Shown: positions 18,046 through 26,136, numbered from the stretch's first letter. The stretch: 64,000 bases of DNA from Dyella mobilis (GCF_016904945.1 NZ_JADIKF010000040.1:930001-994000); one strand, 5' to 3'. Notes: generated from the sequence alone by a model not told the origin. Made by a program: numbers and translations.

Positions 18046-18522
18046 TTACGGAGATTCGATGACGATGCTCGGTTCGCAGCGCACCGGAAAATTGACGGAG
18101 TTGGCAATGAAGCAGGCGTGATGGGCGTCTTCGTGCACGGCGACGGCACGGGCCGGATCGCTGTCGGGCGTGATCGTCACCTGCGGACGCAATACCACCT
18201 CGGTGAAATGTCCATCGCTGCCGCGATCGACCAGTGTGCCCACTGCCGAATCGACATAGCCGGTTACCACCACGCCCGCCACCGCAGCGAGGTGCAAATA
18301 CCAGAGCATGTGGCAACTGGACAGCGAGGCGACCAGCAAGTCTTCCGGATTGTGCTTGGAATCGTCGCCGCGGAATGCCGCATCCGACGAACCGGCGATC
18401 GCCGGTTTGCCGGCCACCTGCACTTCGTGCTCGCGCCCATAGCCTTGATAGGTGCGGGTACCTTCGCCGCGGTTGCCCGTCCACGTCACCTGCACGGGAT
18501 ACTGGTGCTGCTTATCGCTCAT
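18046..18522 (-). CDS. OsmC-family thiol peroxidase
   Basis: 158 residues starting MSDKQHQY with GAGGAG upstream; overlaps the paiB-like gene by 11 bases. Two family cysteines are present, LSSCHMLWYLHL and HACFIANSVNF, giving the peroxidatic/resolving pair of OsmC/Ohr proteins that reduce organic hydroperoxides using thiols. It sits between argF' and argG with no recognised pathway link. Confidence 0.85.
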   Translation of the reverse strand: MSDKQHQYPVQVTWTGNRGEGTRTYQGYGREHEVQVAGKPAIAGSSDAAFRGDDSKHNPEDLLVASLSSCHMLWYLHLAAVAGVVVTGYVDSAVGTLVDRGSDGHFTEVVLRPQVTITPDSDPARAVAVHEDAHHACFIANSVNFPVRCEPSIVIESP

Positions 18523-19144
18523 CGCGGCGCTCCTCGGCACGTTGCATCAGTTCCACGAGCTCGGCGTCGCGCCTGCCTGCACGCTCGCCGAGTCCCTTGA
18601 TGACGCCTTCACGGTTGGCGTCCGGATGGTTCTGGCTCAGCTTGAATTTGCCCTCGATGTGCTCGACGGCAATCTCCAGGCCTACGATCGCGTTCAACAT
18701 CTGCTCGACGTGATCTTCCGGTGCATCTCCCACGTGCCACGGCTCGGGCTGTGTCGCTTCGTGACGATCGGTCAGCTTTTCCAATAGCGTGCGCAGCCAC
18801 ACTTTGTCGTGGACGACTCGCAGACGCCCGCGCACGTGCACGACGGCGTAATTCCAGGTAGGTACCTCACGCCCGGTTTCACGTTTGCTGGGGTACCAGT
18901 TGGGGCTGATATAGCCGTCCGCGGCCTGGAAGATCGCCAGCACCGGCGCACCGTCCGCCTTCGCCAATTCGTTGCCGCGCGCCACGTGTCCCTGCAACAG
19001 GCTGTCGCCCGCCAGTTCAAACGGCAGGTGATTGGCAACCAGGCCGTCGCCGCCTTGCATCACGACGGTGGCAAACGGATAGCTGCGAATCAACGCATGC
19101 AGCACATCCGTGCGTGTTTCGTGAAAGGATCTGGGCAAATACAT
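18512..19144 (-). CDS. FMN-binding PaiB-family protein
   Basis: 210 residues. Split-barrel FMN-binding protein of the PaiB group: MYLPRSF, the NHLPFEL and ARGNELAK segments, GYISPNWYPSK, VPTWNYAVVHVRG, and a helical C-terminal part. PaiB in Bacillus is described as a negative regulator of sporulation/protease genes, but biochemical roles are poorly defined and flavin-dependent reductase activity is equally possible. It begins 14 bases after argF', inside the arg operon. Confidence 0.85.
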   Translation of the reverse strand: MYLPRSFHETRTDVLHALIRSYPFATVVMQGGDGLVANHLPFELAGDSLLQGHVARGNELAKADGAPVLAIFQAADGYISPNWYPSKRETGREVPTWNYAVVHVRGRLRVVHDKVWLRTLLEKLTDRHEATQPEPWHVGDAPEDHVEQMLNAIVGLEIAVEHIEGKFKLSQNHPDANREGVIKGLGERAGRRDAELVELMQRAEERRDER

Positions 19145-19158
19145 GAAAACCCCGCCGC

Positions 19159-20166
19159 TCAGCGCTGCGCGATCAGCGAAGCCATCACCGCCTTCTGCAC
19201 GTGCAGGCGGTTCTCGGCTTCGTCGACGGCGATGCAGGCCGGCGAATCCATCACGGCGTCGGTCGCCTTGATGTTACGGCGCAGCGGCAGGCAGTGACTG
19301 AAAACGCCGTTGTTGGTCAGTGCCATCTTCGCTTCGTCGACGATGAAGTGCTTGTGTGCGTCGCGGATCGGCTTTTCGTTTTCCCAGCGACCGAAGAACG
19401 GCAGGGCGCCCCAGCTCTTGGCATAGACCACGTCGGCGCCGCTGTAGGCTTCTTCGATGTTGTGGCTGACCTTGAGCGAGCCGCCGTTTTCTTTCGCGTT
19501 CTGCTCACCGAAGGCCATGTAACGCTCGTCCAGCACGTAGTCAGGCGTAGGGCACAGCAAAGTGACATCCATGCCCATCTTCGTTGCGATCAGCAGCGCG
19601 GAATTGGCCACAGCCGTATTCAGCGGCTTGGGATGATAGGTCCAGGTGAGCACATACTTGCGCCCGGTGAGATCGCCGAACCGCTCTTTCAGCGCCAACG
19701 CGTGCGCCAATTCCTGGCAAGGATGGGTGATCGTTTCCATATTGATCACCGGCACCGTGGCGTATTGGGCGAACGCCTTGATCACCGCATCCTCGCGATC
19801 CACCGACCAATCCTGGAATTTCGGAAATGCGCGCACGGCAATCAGGTCGACATAGCGGCTGAGCACGCGCGCCACTTCGGCGATGTGCTCTTCCGCCTCG
19901 CCATCCATCACCACGTTGGGACGAAACTCGATCGGCCATGCGTCCTTGCCGGGCGACAGCACGATGGCGTGGCCGCCCAGATGAAACGCACCGAGTTCGA
20001 AACTGGTGCGCGTGCGCATCGAAGGATTGAAGAACAGCAGCGCGACCGACTTGCCGGCAAGCTGCTGGCCGCGTGGCGAACGCTTGAATGCGGCGGCCTG
20101 CTCCAGCAGTGCGTCGATTTCGGCGCGGCTGTAGTCCTGGGTGGTTAGGAAGTGACGAAGCGACAT
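19159..20166 (-). CDS. argF': N-acetylornithine carbamoyltransferase
   Basis: 335 residues; ATG at MSLRHFL has GGAG 7 bases upstream. Carbamoyl-phosphate motif SMRTRTSFELGAF, DAWPIEF, HPCQELAHALAL, CLPLRRNIKATD and the C-terminal HVQKAVMASL match the Xanthomonas AOTCase closely. The segment GEAEEHIAE keeps the glutamate corresponding to Glu92, known in that enzyme to favour acetylornithine over succinylornithine. It carbamoylates N-acetylornithine to N-acetylcitrulline, so free ornithine is bypassed. It is the first structural gene of the cluster, directly behind the attenuator-like leader. Confidence 0.95.
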   Translation of the reverse strand: MSLRHFLTTQDYSRAEIDALLEQAAAFKRSPRGQQLAGKSVALLFFNPSMRTRTSFELGAFHLGGHAIVLSPGKDAWPIEFRPNVVMDGEAEEHIAEVARVLSRYVDLIAVRAFPKFQDWSVDREDAVIKAFAQYATVPVINMETITHPCQELAHALALKERFGDLTGRKYVLTWTYHPKPLNTAVANSALLIATKMGMDVTLLCPTPDYVLDERYMAFGEQNAKENGGSLKVSHNIEEAYSGADVVYAKSWGALPFFGRWENEKPIRDAHKHFIVDEAKMALTNNGVFSHCLPLRRNIKATDAVMDSPACIAVDEAENRLHVQKAVMASLIAQR

Positions 20167-20191
20167 CGTTGACTCCAGTCCGAAAAAACAA

Positions 20192-20260
20192 AAAACCCGG
20201 CGCAAAGGCCGGGTTTTGTCGTCGTGTTACACATAAAACGTGGCGACAGCCTACCCGGCC
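20192..20260 (-). promoter_or_regulatory. Putative arginine attenuator: terminator plus antiterminator
   Basis: Read on the minus strand: GGCCGGGT (20260-20253), overlapping the leader-peptide stop, can pair exactly with ACCCGGCC (20214-20207). That second element is also the left arm of a 10-bp terminator stem (AAAACCCGGC 20217-20208 with GCCGGGTTTT 20201-20192) followed by TTTTTTGTTTTTT-type bases and then argF'. The two pairings exclude each other. The terminator cannot serve the upstream gene, which already has its own at 20528-20553. Confidence 0.7.
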
Positions 20261-20385
20261 GAATGTCGGTCCAGCGGTCGGCGAGCACGCGACGTCATGC
20301 CAGCGGCCATGCGGGCGCTGGTAAGCACAGTAGCGGTATAGACGGCTGCGGACATGGGTGTTCCGGGTGGTTGAACTTTAATCAT
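20251..20385 (-). CDS. Candidate Arg-rich leader peptide of the arg cluster
   Basis: A 44-codon frame (or 34 codons from a second ATG at 20355) ends in TAG 34 bases before the terminator stem. Arginine is at residues 25, 33, 35, 36 and 40 (codons CGC, CGT, CGC, CGA, CGA), four of them within eight codons near the end. The stop codon overlaps the antiterminator arm, so ribosome position would decide which RNA fold forms. Shine-Dalgarno signals before both ATGs are weak. It is not similar to any protein I know. Confidence 0.5.
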   Translation of the reverse strand: MIKVQPPGTPMSAAVYTATVLTSARMAAGMTSRARRPLDRHSAG

Positions 20386-20527
20386 GACCGGATTTTCGCT
20401 GCCATGCAACAGGAAAGGTCGCCGGGGTGCGTCACACAGGCGAAGCACGTGAACGCCTCGACCTTTTCCGCTCCTCCGACCGGACGCGGCCATGGGCTTT
20501 GTCGGTGTAGAAAAATCACTAAAACAA

Positions 20528-20553
20528 AAGCGGCCGCTCGTACGCGGCCGCTT
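20528..20553 (-). terminator. Intrinsic terminator of the glycine-zipper gene
   Basis: AAGCGGCCGC and GCGGCCGCTT form a 10-bp stem with 6-base loop; on the minus strand TTGTTTTAG follows. It lies 21 bases beyond the stop of the gene at 20574-21152 and isolates it from the arg leader. Confidence 0.88.
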
Positions 20554-20573
20554 GGGCAAAGCCGGCAGGAGCA

Positions 20574-21152
20574 TCAGTCTGCCGGAGAGACATTGACCCG
20601 TACGCGCAGGCGTTCGCCTGGGTCGTAGCTCAGGCGGGACATATAGACGTCCCCGTGATACCGATATTCCACGTCGTAGCCGATGATCTGCCGCTGTTCG
20701 CTGACCTGGCTGCCCGGCTGGCAAACGGTCTGGTCGGTGGTATAGGTCTGACCGCCGCTGGCGACCGAGTTGCCGACCGCACCGCCCACTACGGCGCCGC
20801 CCACCGTGGCGGCGGTGTTGCCGCGGCCGTGGCCGATGGTGCTGCCAAGCACGCCGCCAACCACGGCACCCAGCACCGTGCCGAGGCCCTTGTTGCCGGG
20901 CGTCTGCTGCACGACCTGCTGGTTGTAGCACTGCTGCGTCGGGGTGGCGGTACGGGTAACGCCGTAGACCGGGTCGACCCGCAGCACATCCGCCCAGGCG
21001 TAGTGCGCGTTGTCGCCGCCGGCTCCAGGCGGCGGCGGGGCCGCGCCCGGCGGGGGCGGCGGCGGGTAATCGCTGTAGTTGGTCTGCGCCGCTACACCCG
21101 TGGATACGGTCAACAGGCCAAGCAACGCGATCAACAGCATCTTCTTATTCAT
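20574..21152 (-). CDS. Glycine-zipper 2TM surface protein
   Basis: 192 residues; ATG at MNKKMLL with GGAGG upstream. Signal peptide 1-24, a proline-rich stretch (runs of six and four Pro), then a glycine-zipper region about residues 90-135 (GTVLGAVVGGVLG, GHGRGNTAATVGGAVVGGAVG) as in the Rickettsia 17-kDa antigen family, and a C-terminal beta part (YDVEYRYHGDVYMSRL). Members sit in the outer membrane or periplasm. No lipobox cysteine is visible. Its polyproline run may need EF-P. Confidence 0.8.
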   Translation of the reverse strand: MNKKMLLIALLGLLTVSTGVAAQTNYSDYPPPPPPGAAPPPPGAGGDNAHYAWADVLRVDPVYGVTRTATPTQQCYNQQVVQQTPGNKGLGTVLGAVVGGVLGSTIGHGRGNTAATVGGAVVGGAVGNSVASGGQTYTTDQTVCQPGSQVSEQRQIIGYDVEYRYHGDVYMSRLSYDPGERLRVRVNVSPAD

Positions 21153-21175
21153 GAACAGCCTCCGCGGAGGGGGAT

Positions 21176-21187
21176 GAAAGCGCTTTC
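21176..21187. promoter_or_regulatory. GAAAGCGCTTTC palindrome
   Basis: A perfect 12-bp palindrome with central CG, the shape of LacI/GalR-family operators, lies 24 bases upstream of the glycine-zipper gene start in the spacer shared with cysS. No regulator gene is nearby. Confidence 0.4.
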
Positions 21188-21380
21188 TGCGCATGACGAA
21201 ATTGCAGCAAATTCACGCTGAATCCACGCTTAGAAAGGCCGCAACTTAGTGCCTTGATTTGTGTTGAGAAATGTAACGTTTAGTCAGATCCGAACGAGCA
21301 GCCGGATCGTCCGCCCCCAAGACCTTGATAAGATGGCCGGCCGATTCGCCCACGCCAGCCAAACCCGCGGACTTCGCCCC

Positions 21381-22757
21381 ATGCCGATCTCGCTCCATAA
21401 CAGCCTCAGCCGCCGCATCGAGCCCTTCGTGCCGCTCGATCCGAACCGGGTGACGGTGTATCTGTGCGGGCCGACGGTCTATAGCTACGTGCACATCGGC
21501 AACGCACGCGGCCCGGTGGTGTTCGACGTGCTGGTCAAGCTGCTGCGTCGGCATTACCCGGGCGTGATCTATGCCCGCAACATCACCGACGTGGACGACA
21601 AGATCAACAACGCCGCCATCGAGCAAGGCGTACCGATCGGCACCATCACCGGCCGCTTCACCGAGGCCTACCGCGAAGACGTGGCCAAGCTGGGCATTGC
21701 GCCGCCGGATATCGAACCCTTCGCCACCGCGCACATCGACCAGATCGTCGCGATGATCGAAACCCTGATCGCCAAGGGACACGCCTATGCGGCAGAAGGT
21801 CACGTGCTGTTCGACGTGGGCTCCTACGCCGCTTACGGCGAACTCTCCGGGCGCGACACCGACGAACTGATCGCCGGGGCACGCGTCGAGGTGGCTCCGT
21901 ACAAGAAAAACCCGACCGACTTCGTGCTGTGGAAACCCTCCACTCCCGAGCTGCCGGGCTGGGACAGCCCCTGGGGACGCGGGCGCCCGGGCTGGCACAT
22001 CGAGTGCTCGGCGATGACTGCCGCGCACCTGGGCGAGACCATCGACATCCACGCCGGCGGCGTCGACCTGCAGTTCCCCCATCACGAGAACGAGATCGCG
22101 CAGTCCACCTGCGCTCATGGCGGCAAGGTGTTCGCGCGCTGGTGGCTGCACAACGGCATGCTTACCTTCGACGGCCGCAAGATGTCCAAATCGCTGGGCA
22201 ACGTGCTGCAGTTGCATCAGCTGCTCGCGCTGCACCCGCCGGAAGCCCTGCGCCTGCTGTTGCTGCGCGGCCACTATCGCCAGCCGCTGGACTGGTCCGA
22301 CACGGCCATCACCCAATCGATCAGCACGCTGGATGGCTGGTATCGCGTCCTGCGCGAACTCAGCCACATTGACCTCGACCCCGCTCAAGCGCTGCCGGTC
22401 CCGCAACAGGTAGAAGAAGCCTTGTGCGACGACCTAAACACACCCAAGGCACTGGCCGAACTGTCCTTGCTGGCGGATGCCGCTCGCCAGGCCCCTTCCG
22501 CCCCCGCCAAGGCCGCCTTGCTCGGGGCGGGCGCCATGCTGGGCTTGCTGCAGGACGATCCTGAAGCCTGGTTCAAGCACGCCGGCAACCAGAACGTGGA
22601 CGCCGACCAGGTCGAGGCCCTGCTGGAAGCGCGCCGCGCGGCGCGCGCCGCCAAGGACTTCGCCCGCGCGGACGCCATCCGCCAGGAGCTGACGACGATG
22701 GGCGTGGTCATCGAAGATGGCGCCCAGGGCACGCGCTGGAGCGTCGTAAAGCGCTGA
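21381..22757 (+). CDS. cysS: Cysteinyl-tRNA synthetase
   Basis: 458 residues, class I synthetase. Zinc/Cys-binding CGPTVY, HIGNARGPVVFDVL (HIGH-like), ARNITDVDDKI, WHIECSAM, FPHHENEIAQ and KMSKSLGN are all present, with the DALR-type helical C-terminus. The start is the first ATG before the family N-terminus; no strong Shine-Dalgarno is seen. sufE follows 38 bases later. Confidence 0.97.
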   Translation: MPISLHNSLSRRIEPFVPLDPNRVTVYLCGPTVYSYVHIGNARGPVVFDVLVKLLRRHYPGVIYARNITDVDDKINNAAIEQGVPIGTITGRFTEAYREDVAKLGIAPPDIEPFATAHIDQIVAMIETLIAKGHAYAAEGHVLFDVGSYAAYGELSGRDTDELIAGARVEVAPYKKNPTDFVLWKPSTPELPGWDSPWGRGRPGWHIECSAMTAAHLGETIDIHAGGVDLQFPHHENEIAQSTCAHGGKVFARWWLHNGMLTFDGRKMSKSLGNVLQLHQLLALHPPEALRLLLLRGHYRQPLDWSDTAITQSISTLDGWYRVLRELSHIDLDPAQALPVPQQVEEALCDDLNTPKALAELSLLADAARQAPSAPAKAALLGAGAMLGLLQDDPEAWFKHAGNQNVDADQVEALLEARRAARAAKDFARADAIRQELTTMGVVIEDGAQGTRWSVVKR

Positions 22758-22795
22758 TTCGGACCCGATGTGCGGATCCGCGCGATAATGTACGC

Positions 22796-23233
22796 ATGAA
22801 TACGATTGCCAACGCCAGCGCCGCCCAAGCCCAACAAGATATTGCCGACGAATTCGCCTTCTTCGGCGACTGGACCGAGCGCTACCAATACCTGATCGAC
22901 CTCGGCAAGCAACTGCCGCCCTTCCGCGAGGAATGGAAAACCGAGGAGCATCGCGTGCACGGCTGCCAGTCCATGGTGTGGCTGGTGCCCAGCGGCGATG
23001 CTTCGCAGATGCATTTTGACGCCACCAGCGATTCGGCCATTGTTTCAGGGCTGATTGCCTTGGTGCTGAGGGTGTATTCCGACCGCTCCGCCGCCGAGAT
23101 CGTTGCGACGGAGCCGGAATTCATCCAGCAGATCGGGCTGGCCAAGCATCTGTCTCCGACACGCTCGAACGGGCTGGCGGCGATGCTGGTGAAGCTCAAG
23201 GCCCATGCGGCGGCGACACTAAAAGGCGCCTGA
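22796..23233 (+). CDS. SufE-family Fe-S sulfur acceptor
   Basis: 145 residues. ADEFAFFGDWTERYQYLIDLG and the active-site loop EEHRVHGCQSMVWL (acceptor Cys) define SufE, which takes persulfide sulfur from SufS/CsdA and passes it to the scaffold. No sufBCDS genes are adjacent, so it may serve CsdA or a distant suf operon. A bidirectional terminator at 23309-23336 ends it. Confidence 0.92.
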   Translation: MNTIANASAAQAQQDIADEFAFFGDWTERYQYLIDLGKQLPPFREEWKTEEHRVHGCQSMVWLVPSGDASQMHFDATSDSAIVSGLIALVLRVYSDRSAAEIVATEPEFIQQIGLAKHLSPTRSNGLAAMLVKLKAHAAATLKGA

Positions 23234-23308
23234 CGATCCGCCCTCCCCCATCCCACCGGGGCAAGTACGTTCGCGGCAAAAGCGCATCGCCTCTCCTTGC
23301 GAGCCAAT

Positions 23309-23336
23309 AAAAAGCCCCGCACTGGCGGGGCTTTTT
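23309..23336. terminator. Bidirectional terminator sufE / dksA
   Basis: AAAAAGCCCCGC and GCGGGGCTTTTT form a 12-bp stem with an ACTG loop; A- and T-tracts on both strands serve the convergent genes on each side. Confidence 0.93.
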
Positions 23337-23361
23337 GCCGATTCAAGAACGCAAGGCGTCC

Positions 23362-24426
23362 TCAGTCGCCCATCTGCTTCTGCAGATGCTCGCGACGTTC
23401 CTGCGCGTCCAGCGACAAGGTGGCGATCGGGCGCGCATCGAGACGCTCCAGACCGATTTCCTCATCGGTTTCTTCACAGTAGCCGTAGCGGCCTTCTTCG
23501 ATGCGGCGCAACGCTTTGTCGATCTTGGAGATCAACTTGCGATAACGGTCGCGGGTGCGCAGCTCCAGCGAGTTTTCCGTTTCGCGCGTGGCACGCTCGG
23601 CTTCGTCGCCGACGTCGCGCACTTCGTCACGCAGGTTTTCCATCGTCTGCCGGGACTCCTCCACCAGCTGATCGCGCCAATCCCGCAGCTTGTTGCGGAA
23701 ATAGGCGAGATGCCGAGGATTCATGTACTCCTCGTCAGAGGAGGGACGATACCCGGGAGGCAGGTCGATGTTGGTGGTGAGGGGCAGCGCATAACGGCCG
23801 TCTTCACGGGTTACGCCATTATCGAGAGTGGTCGCGGAGCTATTCATTGAGGACTGCGGGGTCTTCTGTTTCTTGGTGGTCGAGTGATTCGCGGTGGCGT
23901 TGGCCACCCGCGCCGCCGTCGGTCCGACGGCACTGGCCACCTTGCCAACGGGGACAGGTGTGGCCTTCGATGATACGGGTTGATGTGTTGCAGTTTGTGA
24001 CGCCGGTGGCTTTGCCTGTACCGGCGCCGGCTTCGCGGGCGTCGGTGCGTGCTTGGCCGCCGGTTTGGCGACGATCTTTTCTTCGCCGGATTTCTTCACA
24101 GGCGCAGGTTTGACCGGCGCAGCGTGCTTGGGTTCCGGTTTGGCAACGACTTTCTTGACCGGCGCGGCTTTCTTGGGTTGCGGCTTGGCCACGGCGGCGG
24201 GCTTGGCGGCTTTTTTCGCCACGGCCACGTTCTTGGCCGGCGCCTTTTTCGCCACTGCCTTGGCCGGCGCGCTCTTCACCGCAGCCTTTTTGGCCGGCGC
24301 AGTGGTCTTCGCGGGCTTGGTAGCCGCGACCTTGGCCTTGCTAACCCGAGCCTCATGGCCCTTACCCGTCGCCTTTCCTTTCTGAGCATTCTTGGCGGCG
24401 GTGGAATTACGCGTGGTTTTCGCCAT
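23362..24426 (-). CDS. dksA: DksA with long histone H1-like N-terminal tail
   Basis: 354 residues. Residues about 1-195 are a low-complexity Lys/Ala/Pro/Val tail (repeats like AKKAPAK, KPAPVK) resembling bacterial histone H1-like proteins. Residues about 225-354 are DksA: EEYMNPRHLAYFRNKL, a coiled coil with RDEVRDVGDEAERATRE, and the finger YGYCEETDEEIGLERLDARP. DksA binds the RNA polymerase secondary channel and with ppGpp retunes rRNA and amino-acid promoters. The finger keeps one cysteine where classical DksA has four, like alphaproteobacterial and DksA2-type proteins, so zinc is probably not bound. The tail may bind nucleic acid. Confidence 0.88.
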   Translation of the reverse strand: MAKTTRNSTAAKNAQKGKATGKGHEARVSKAKVAATKPAKTTAPAKKAAVKSAPAKAVAKKAPAKNVAVAKKAAKPAAVAKPQPKKAAPVKKVVAKPEPKHAAPVKPAPVKKSGEEKIVAKPAAKHAPTPAKPAPVQAKPPASQTATHQPVSSKATPVPVGKVASAVGPTAARVANATANHSTTKKQKTPQSSMNSSATTLDNGVTREDGRYALPLTTNIDLPPGYRPSSDEEYMNPRHLAYFRNKLRDWRDQLVEESRQTMENLRDEVRDVGDEAERATRETENSLELRTRDRYRKLISKIDKALRRIEEGRYGYCEETDEEIGLERLDARPIATLSLDAQERREHLQKQMGD

Positions 24427-24539
24427 TTACCTTCACCATTTTGGCTGTGGCGGCCGGCTGTTATAGCCCAATACCCTCACACCGGCAACCTTCCTTCTGG
24501 GATACTTGCAACATTTGGTGCCACAAGCGTTTCGGCAGT

Positions 24540-24809
24540 GTGAATGCCGTGAGTCGACTAATCCTTTTCCTGCTCAGAGTCTATAAGCGCTTTGTCAGCC
24601 CCCTGTTAGGGCAGCGTTGTCGCTTTTACCCCAGTTGCTCCGATTATGCACGGATTGCAGTTTCCCGCTTTGGTCCCTGGCGGGGAAGCCTGCTGGCCGG
24701 ATGGCGCATATTACGCTGTCAGCCGCTGTGCGACGGCGGGCAAGATCCTGTCCCCGAGCAATTCCGTTTCCCCCGTTGCCGCAGCCCTGAAGAACCGCAT
24801 GGCCACTGA
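24540..24809 (+). CDS. yidD: Membrane protein insertion efficiency factor YidD
   Basis: 89 residues from GTG 24540 (a second GTG at 24549 is possible; there is no in-frame ATG). An amphipathic N-terminal helix precedes the motif SPLLGQRCRFYPSCSDYA, and a C-terminal CQPLCDGGQDPVP. YidD helps YidC-dependent insertion. It is usually coded with rpmH-rnpA-yidC near the origin; here it is detached and overlaps pyrC by 11 bases. Confidence 0.9.
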   Translation: MNAVSRLILFLLRVYKRFVSPLLGQRCRFYPSCSDYARIAVSRFGPWRGSLLAGWRILRCQPLCDGGQDPVPEQFRFPRCRSPEEPHGH

Positions 24810-26136
24810 CTGGCTGATCAAGAATGCCGAACTGATCAACGAGGGCCGTCGCTCCTACGCCGACCTGCGCGTGAAACATGGCCGCATCGAGACGATCGGC
24901 GGCAGCCTGGACGCACGCCCCGGCGAACAGGTCATCGACGCCGCGGGCCTGTGGCTGATGCCCGGCATGATCGACGACCAGGTCCACTTCCGCGAGCCGG
25001 GCCTGACCCACAAGGCCGACATCGCACACGAATCGCGCGCCTGCGCCGCCGGCGGCATCACCAGCTTCATGGAAATGCCCAACACCAAACCGCCGGCACT
25101 GGACCGCGAATCGCTGGAGGCCAAGTACAACCGTGCCGCCGAAACCTCCGCGGTGAACTACGCCTTCTACATGGGTGCCAGCAACGACAATCTCGAAGCG
25201 ATCCGCGCGCTGGATCCCAAGGCGGCGCCGGGCATCAAGGTGTTCATGGGCGCCTCCACCGCCAACATGCTGGTCGACAACCCGGAAACGCTGGACGGCA
25301 TCTTCCGCGAGGCGCCCACGCCGATCATCACCCATTGCGAAGACACGCCGATGATCGATGCGCTGCATGCCAAGGCGCGCGAAAAGTACGGCGAGAACAT
25401 CCCGGCGCGCGAACACCCGCTGATCCGCTCGCGCGAGGCCTGCATCAAATCGACCAGGCTGGCGATCGGCCTGGCGCAGAAGCACGGCACCCGCCTGCAC
25501 GTGCTGCACATCTCGACCGCCGACGAGCTGGCCTTGTTTCAGCCCGGCCCGGTCAAGGGCAAAAAGATTACCGCCGAAACCTGCGTGCATTTCCTGCATT
25601 TCAGCGACGAGGATTACGAGCGGCTGGGCTTTCTGATCAAGTGCAACCCGGCCGTCAAGACGGCGACCGATCGCGAGGCAATCATCAAGGCCGTGGCCGA
25701 ACGGCGCATCGACGTGCTCGCCACCGATCATGCACCGCACTTGCTGGAAGAAAAGAGACAGCTCTACGACAAGGCGCCGTCCGGCATCCCGCTGGTGCAA
25801 TTTGCCCTGCAAGCGGCTTTGCAGCGCGTGACCGAAGGCAAGCTCACTCTGGAGCGCGTGGTGGAAGCGGTCTGCCACGCACCGGCCACTTTGTTCGACG
25901 TGCACGAACGCGGCTTCCTGCGCGAAGGCTACGCGGCCGACCTGGTCCTGGTGGACCCGCGCAAGCCGCATACGGTTCGGCGCGAAGAAGTGTTGTCCAA
26001 GTGCGGCTGGTCGCCGTTTGAGGGCCATACCTTCAGCAACTCGATCGTCGCCACGTTCGTCAACGGTCGCCGGGTATGGGATGGTTCGCGCATCGACGAT
26101 TCCGTGCGTGGCGAGCGACTGGCGTTCGACCGATAA
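24799..26136 (+). CDS. pyrC: Dihydroorotase, class I-like
   Basis: 445 residues. Amidohydrolase fold: MPGMIDDQVHFREPGLTHK, EMPNTKPP, GIKVFMGAS (carbamylated Lys), THCED, VLHISTADE, and LATDHAPHLLEEK. Dihydroorotase cyclises carbamoyl-aspartate in pyrimidine synthesis. In the first metal motif the usual HxH reads QVH: the first His is Gln, as I recall for the DDQVHFREPG subgroup in Bacteroidetes and Xanthomonadales. The ATG at 24799 overlaps yidD, suggesting translational coupling. Hydantoinase-like activity is a less likely alternative. Confidence 0.88.
   Translation: MATDWLIKNAELINEGRRSYADLRVKHGRIETIGGSLDARPGEQVIDAAGLWLMPGMIDDQVHFREPGLTHKADIAHESRACAAGGITSFMEMPNTKPPALDRESLEAKYNRAAETSAVNYAFYMGASNDNLEAIRALDPKAAPGIKVFMGASTANMLVDNPETLDGIFREAPTPIITHCEDTPMIDALHAKAREKYGENIPAREHPLIRSREACIKSTRLAIGLAQKHGTRLHVLHISTADELALFQPGPVKGKKITAETCVHFLHFSDEDYERLGFLIKCNPAVKTATDREAIIKAVAERRIDVLATDHAPHLLEEKRQLYDKAPSGIPLVQFALQAALQRVTEGKLTLERVVEAVCHAPATLFDVHERGFLREGYAADLVLVDPRKPHTVRREEVLSKCGWSPFEGHTFSNSIVATFVNGRRVWDGSRIDDSVRGERLAFDR

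Noticed and set aside
20369..20386. TTGAACTTTAATCATGA as an ArgR (ARG box) site in the arg leader
   Set aside because: It only weakly resembles the 18-bp ARG box and lies in the leader-peptide start; no second box is nearby.
24646..24798. 51-residue N-terminal extension of dihydroorotase
   Set aside because: It lies inside yidD in another frame and the family core begins at MATDWL.
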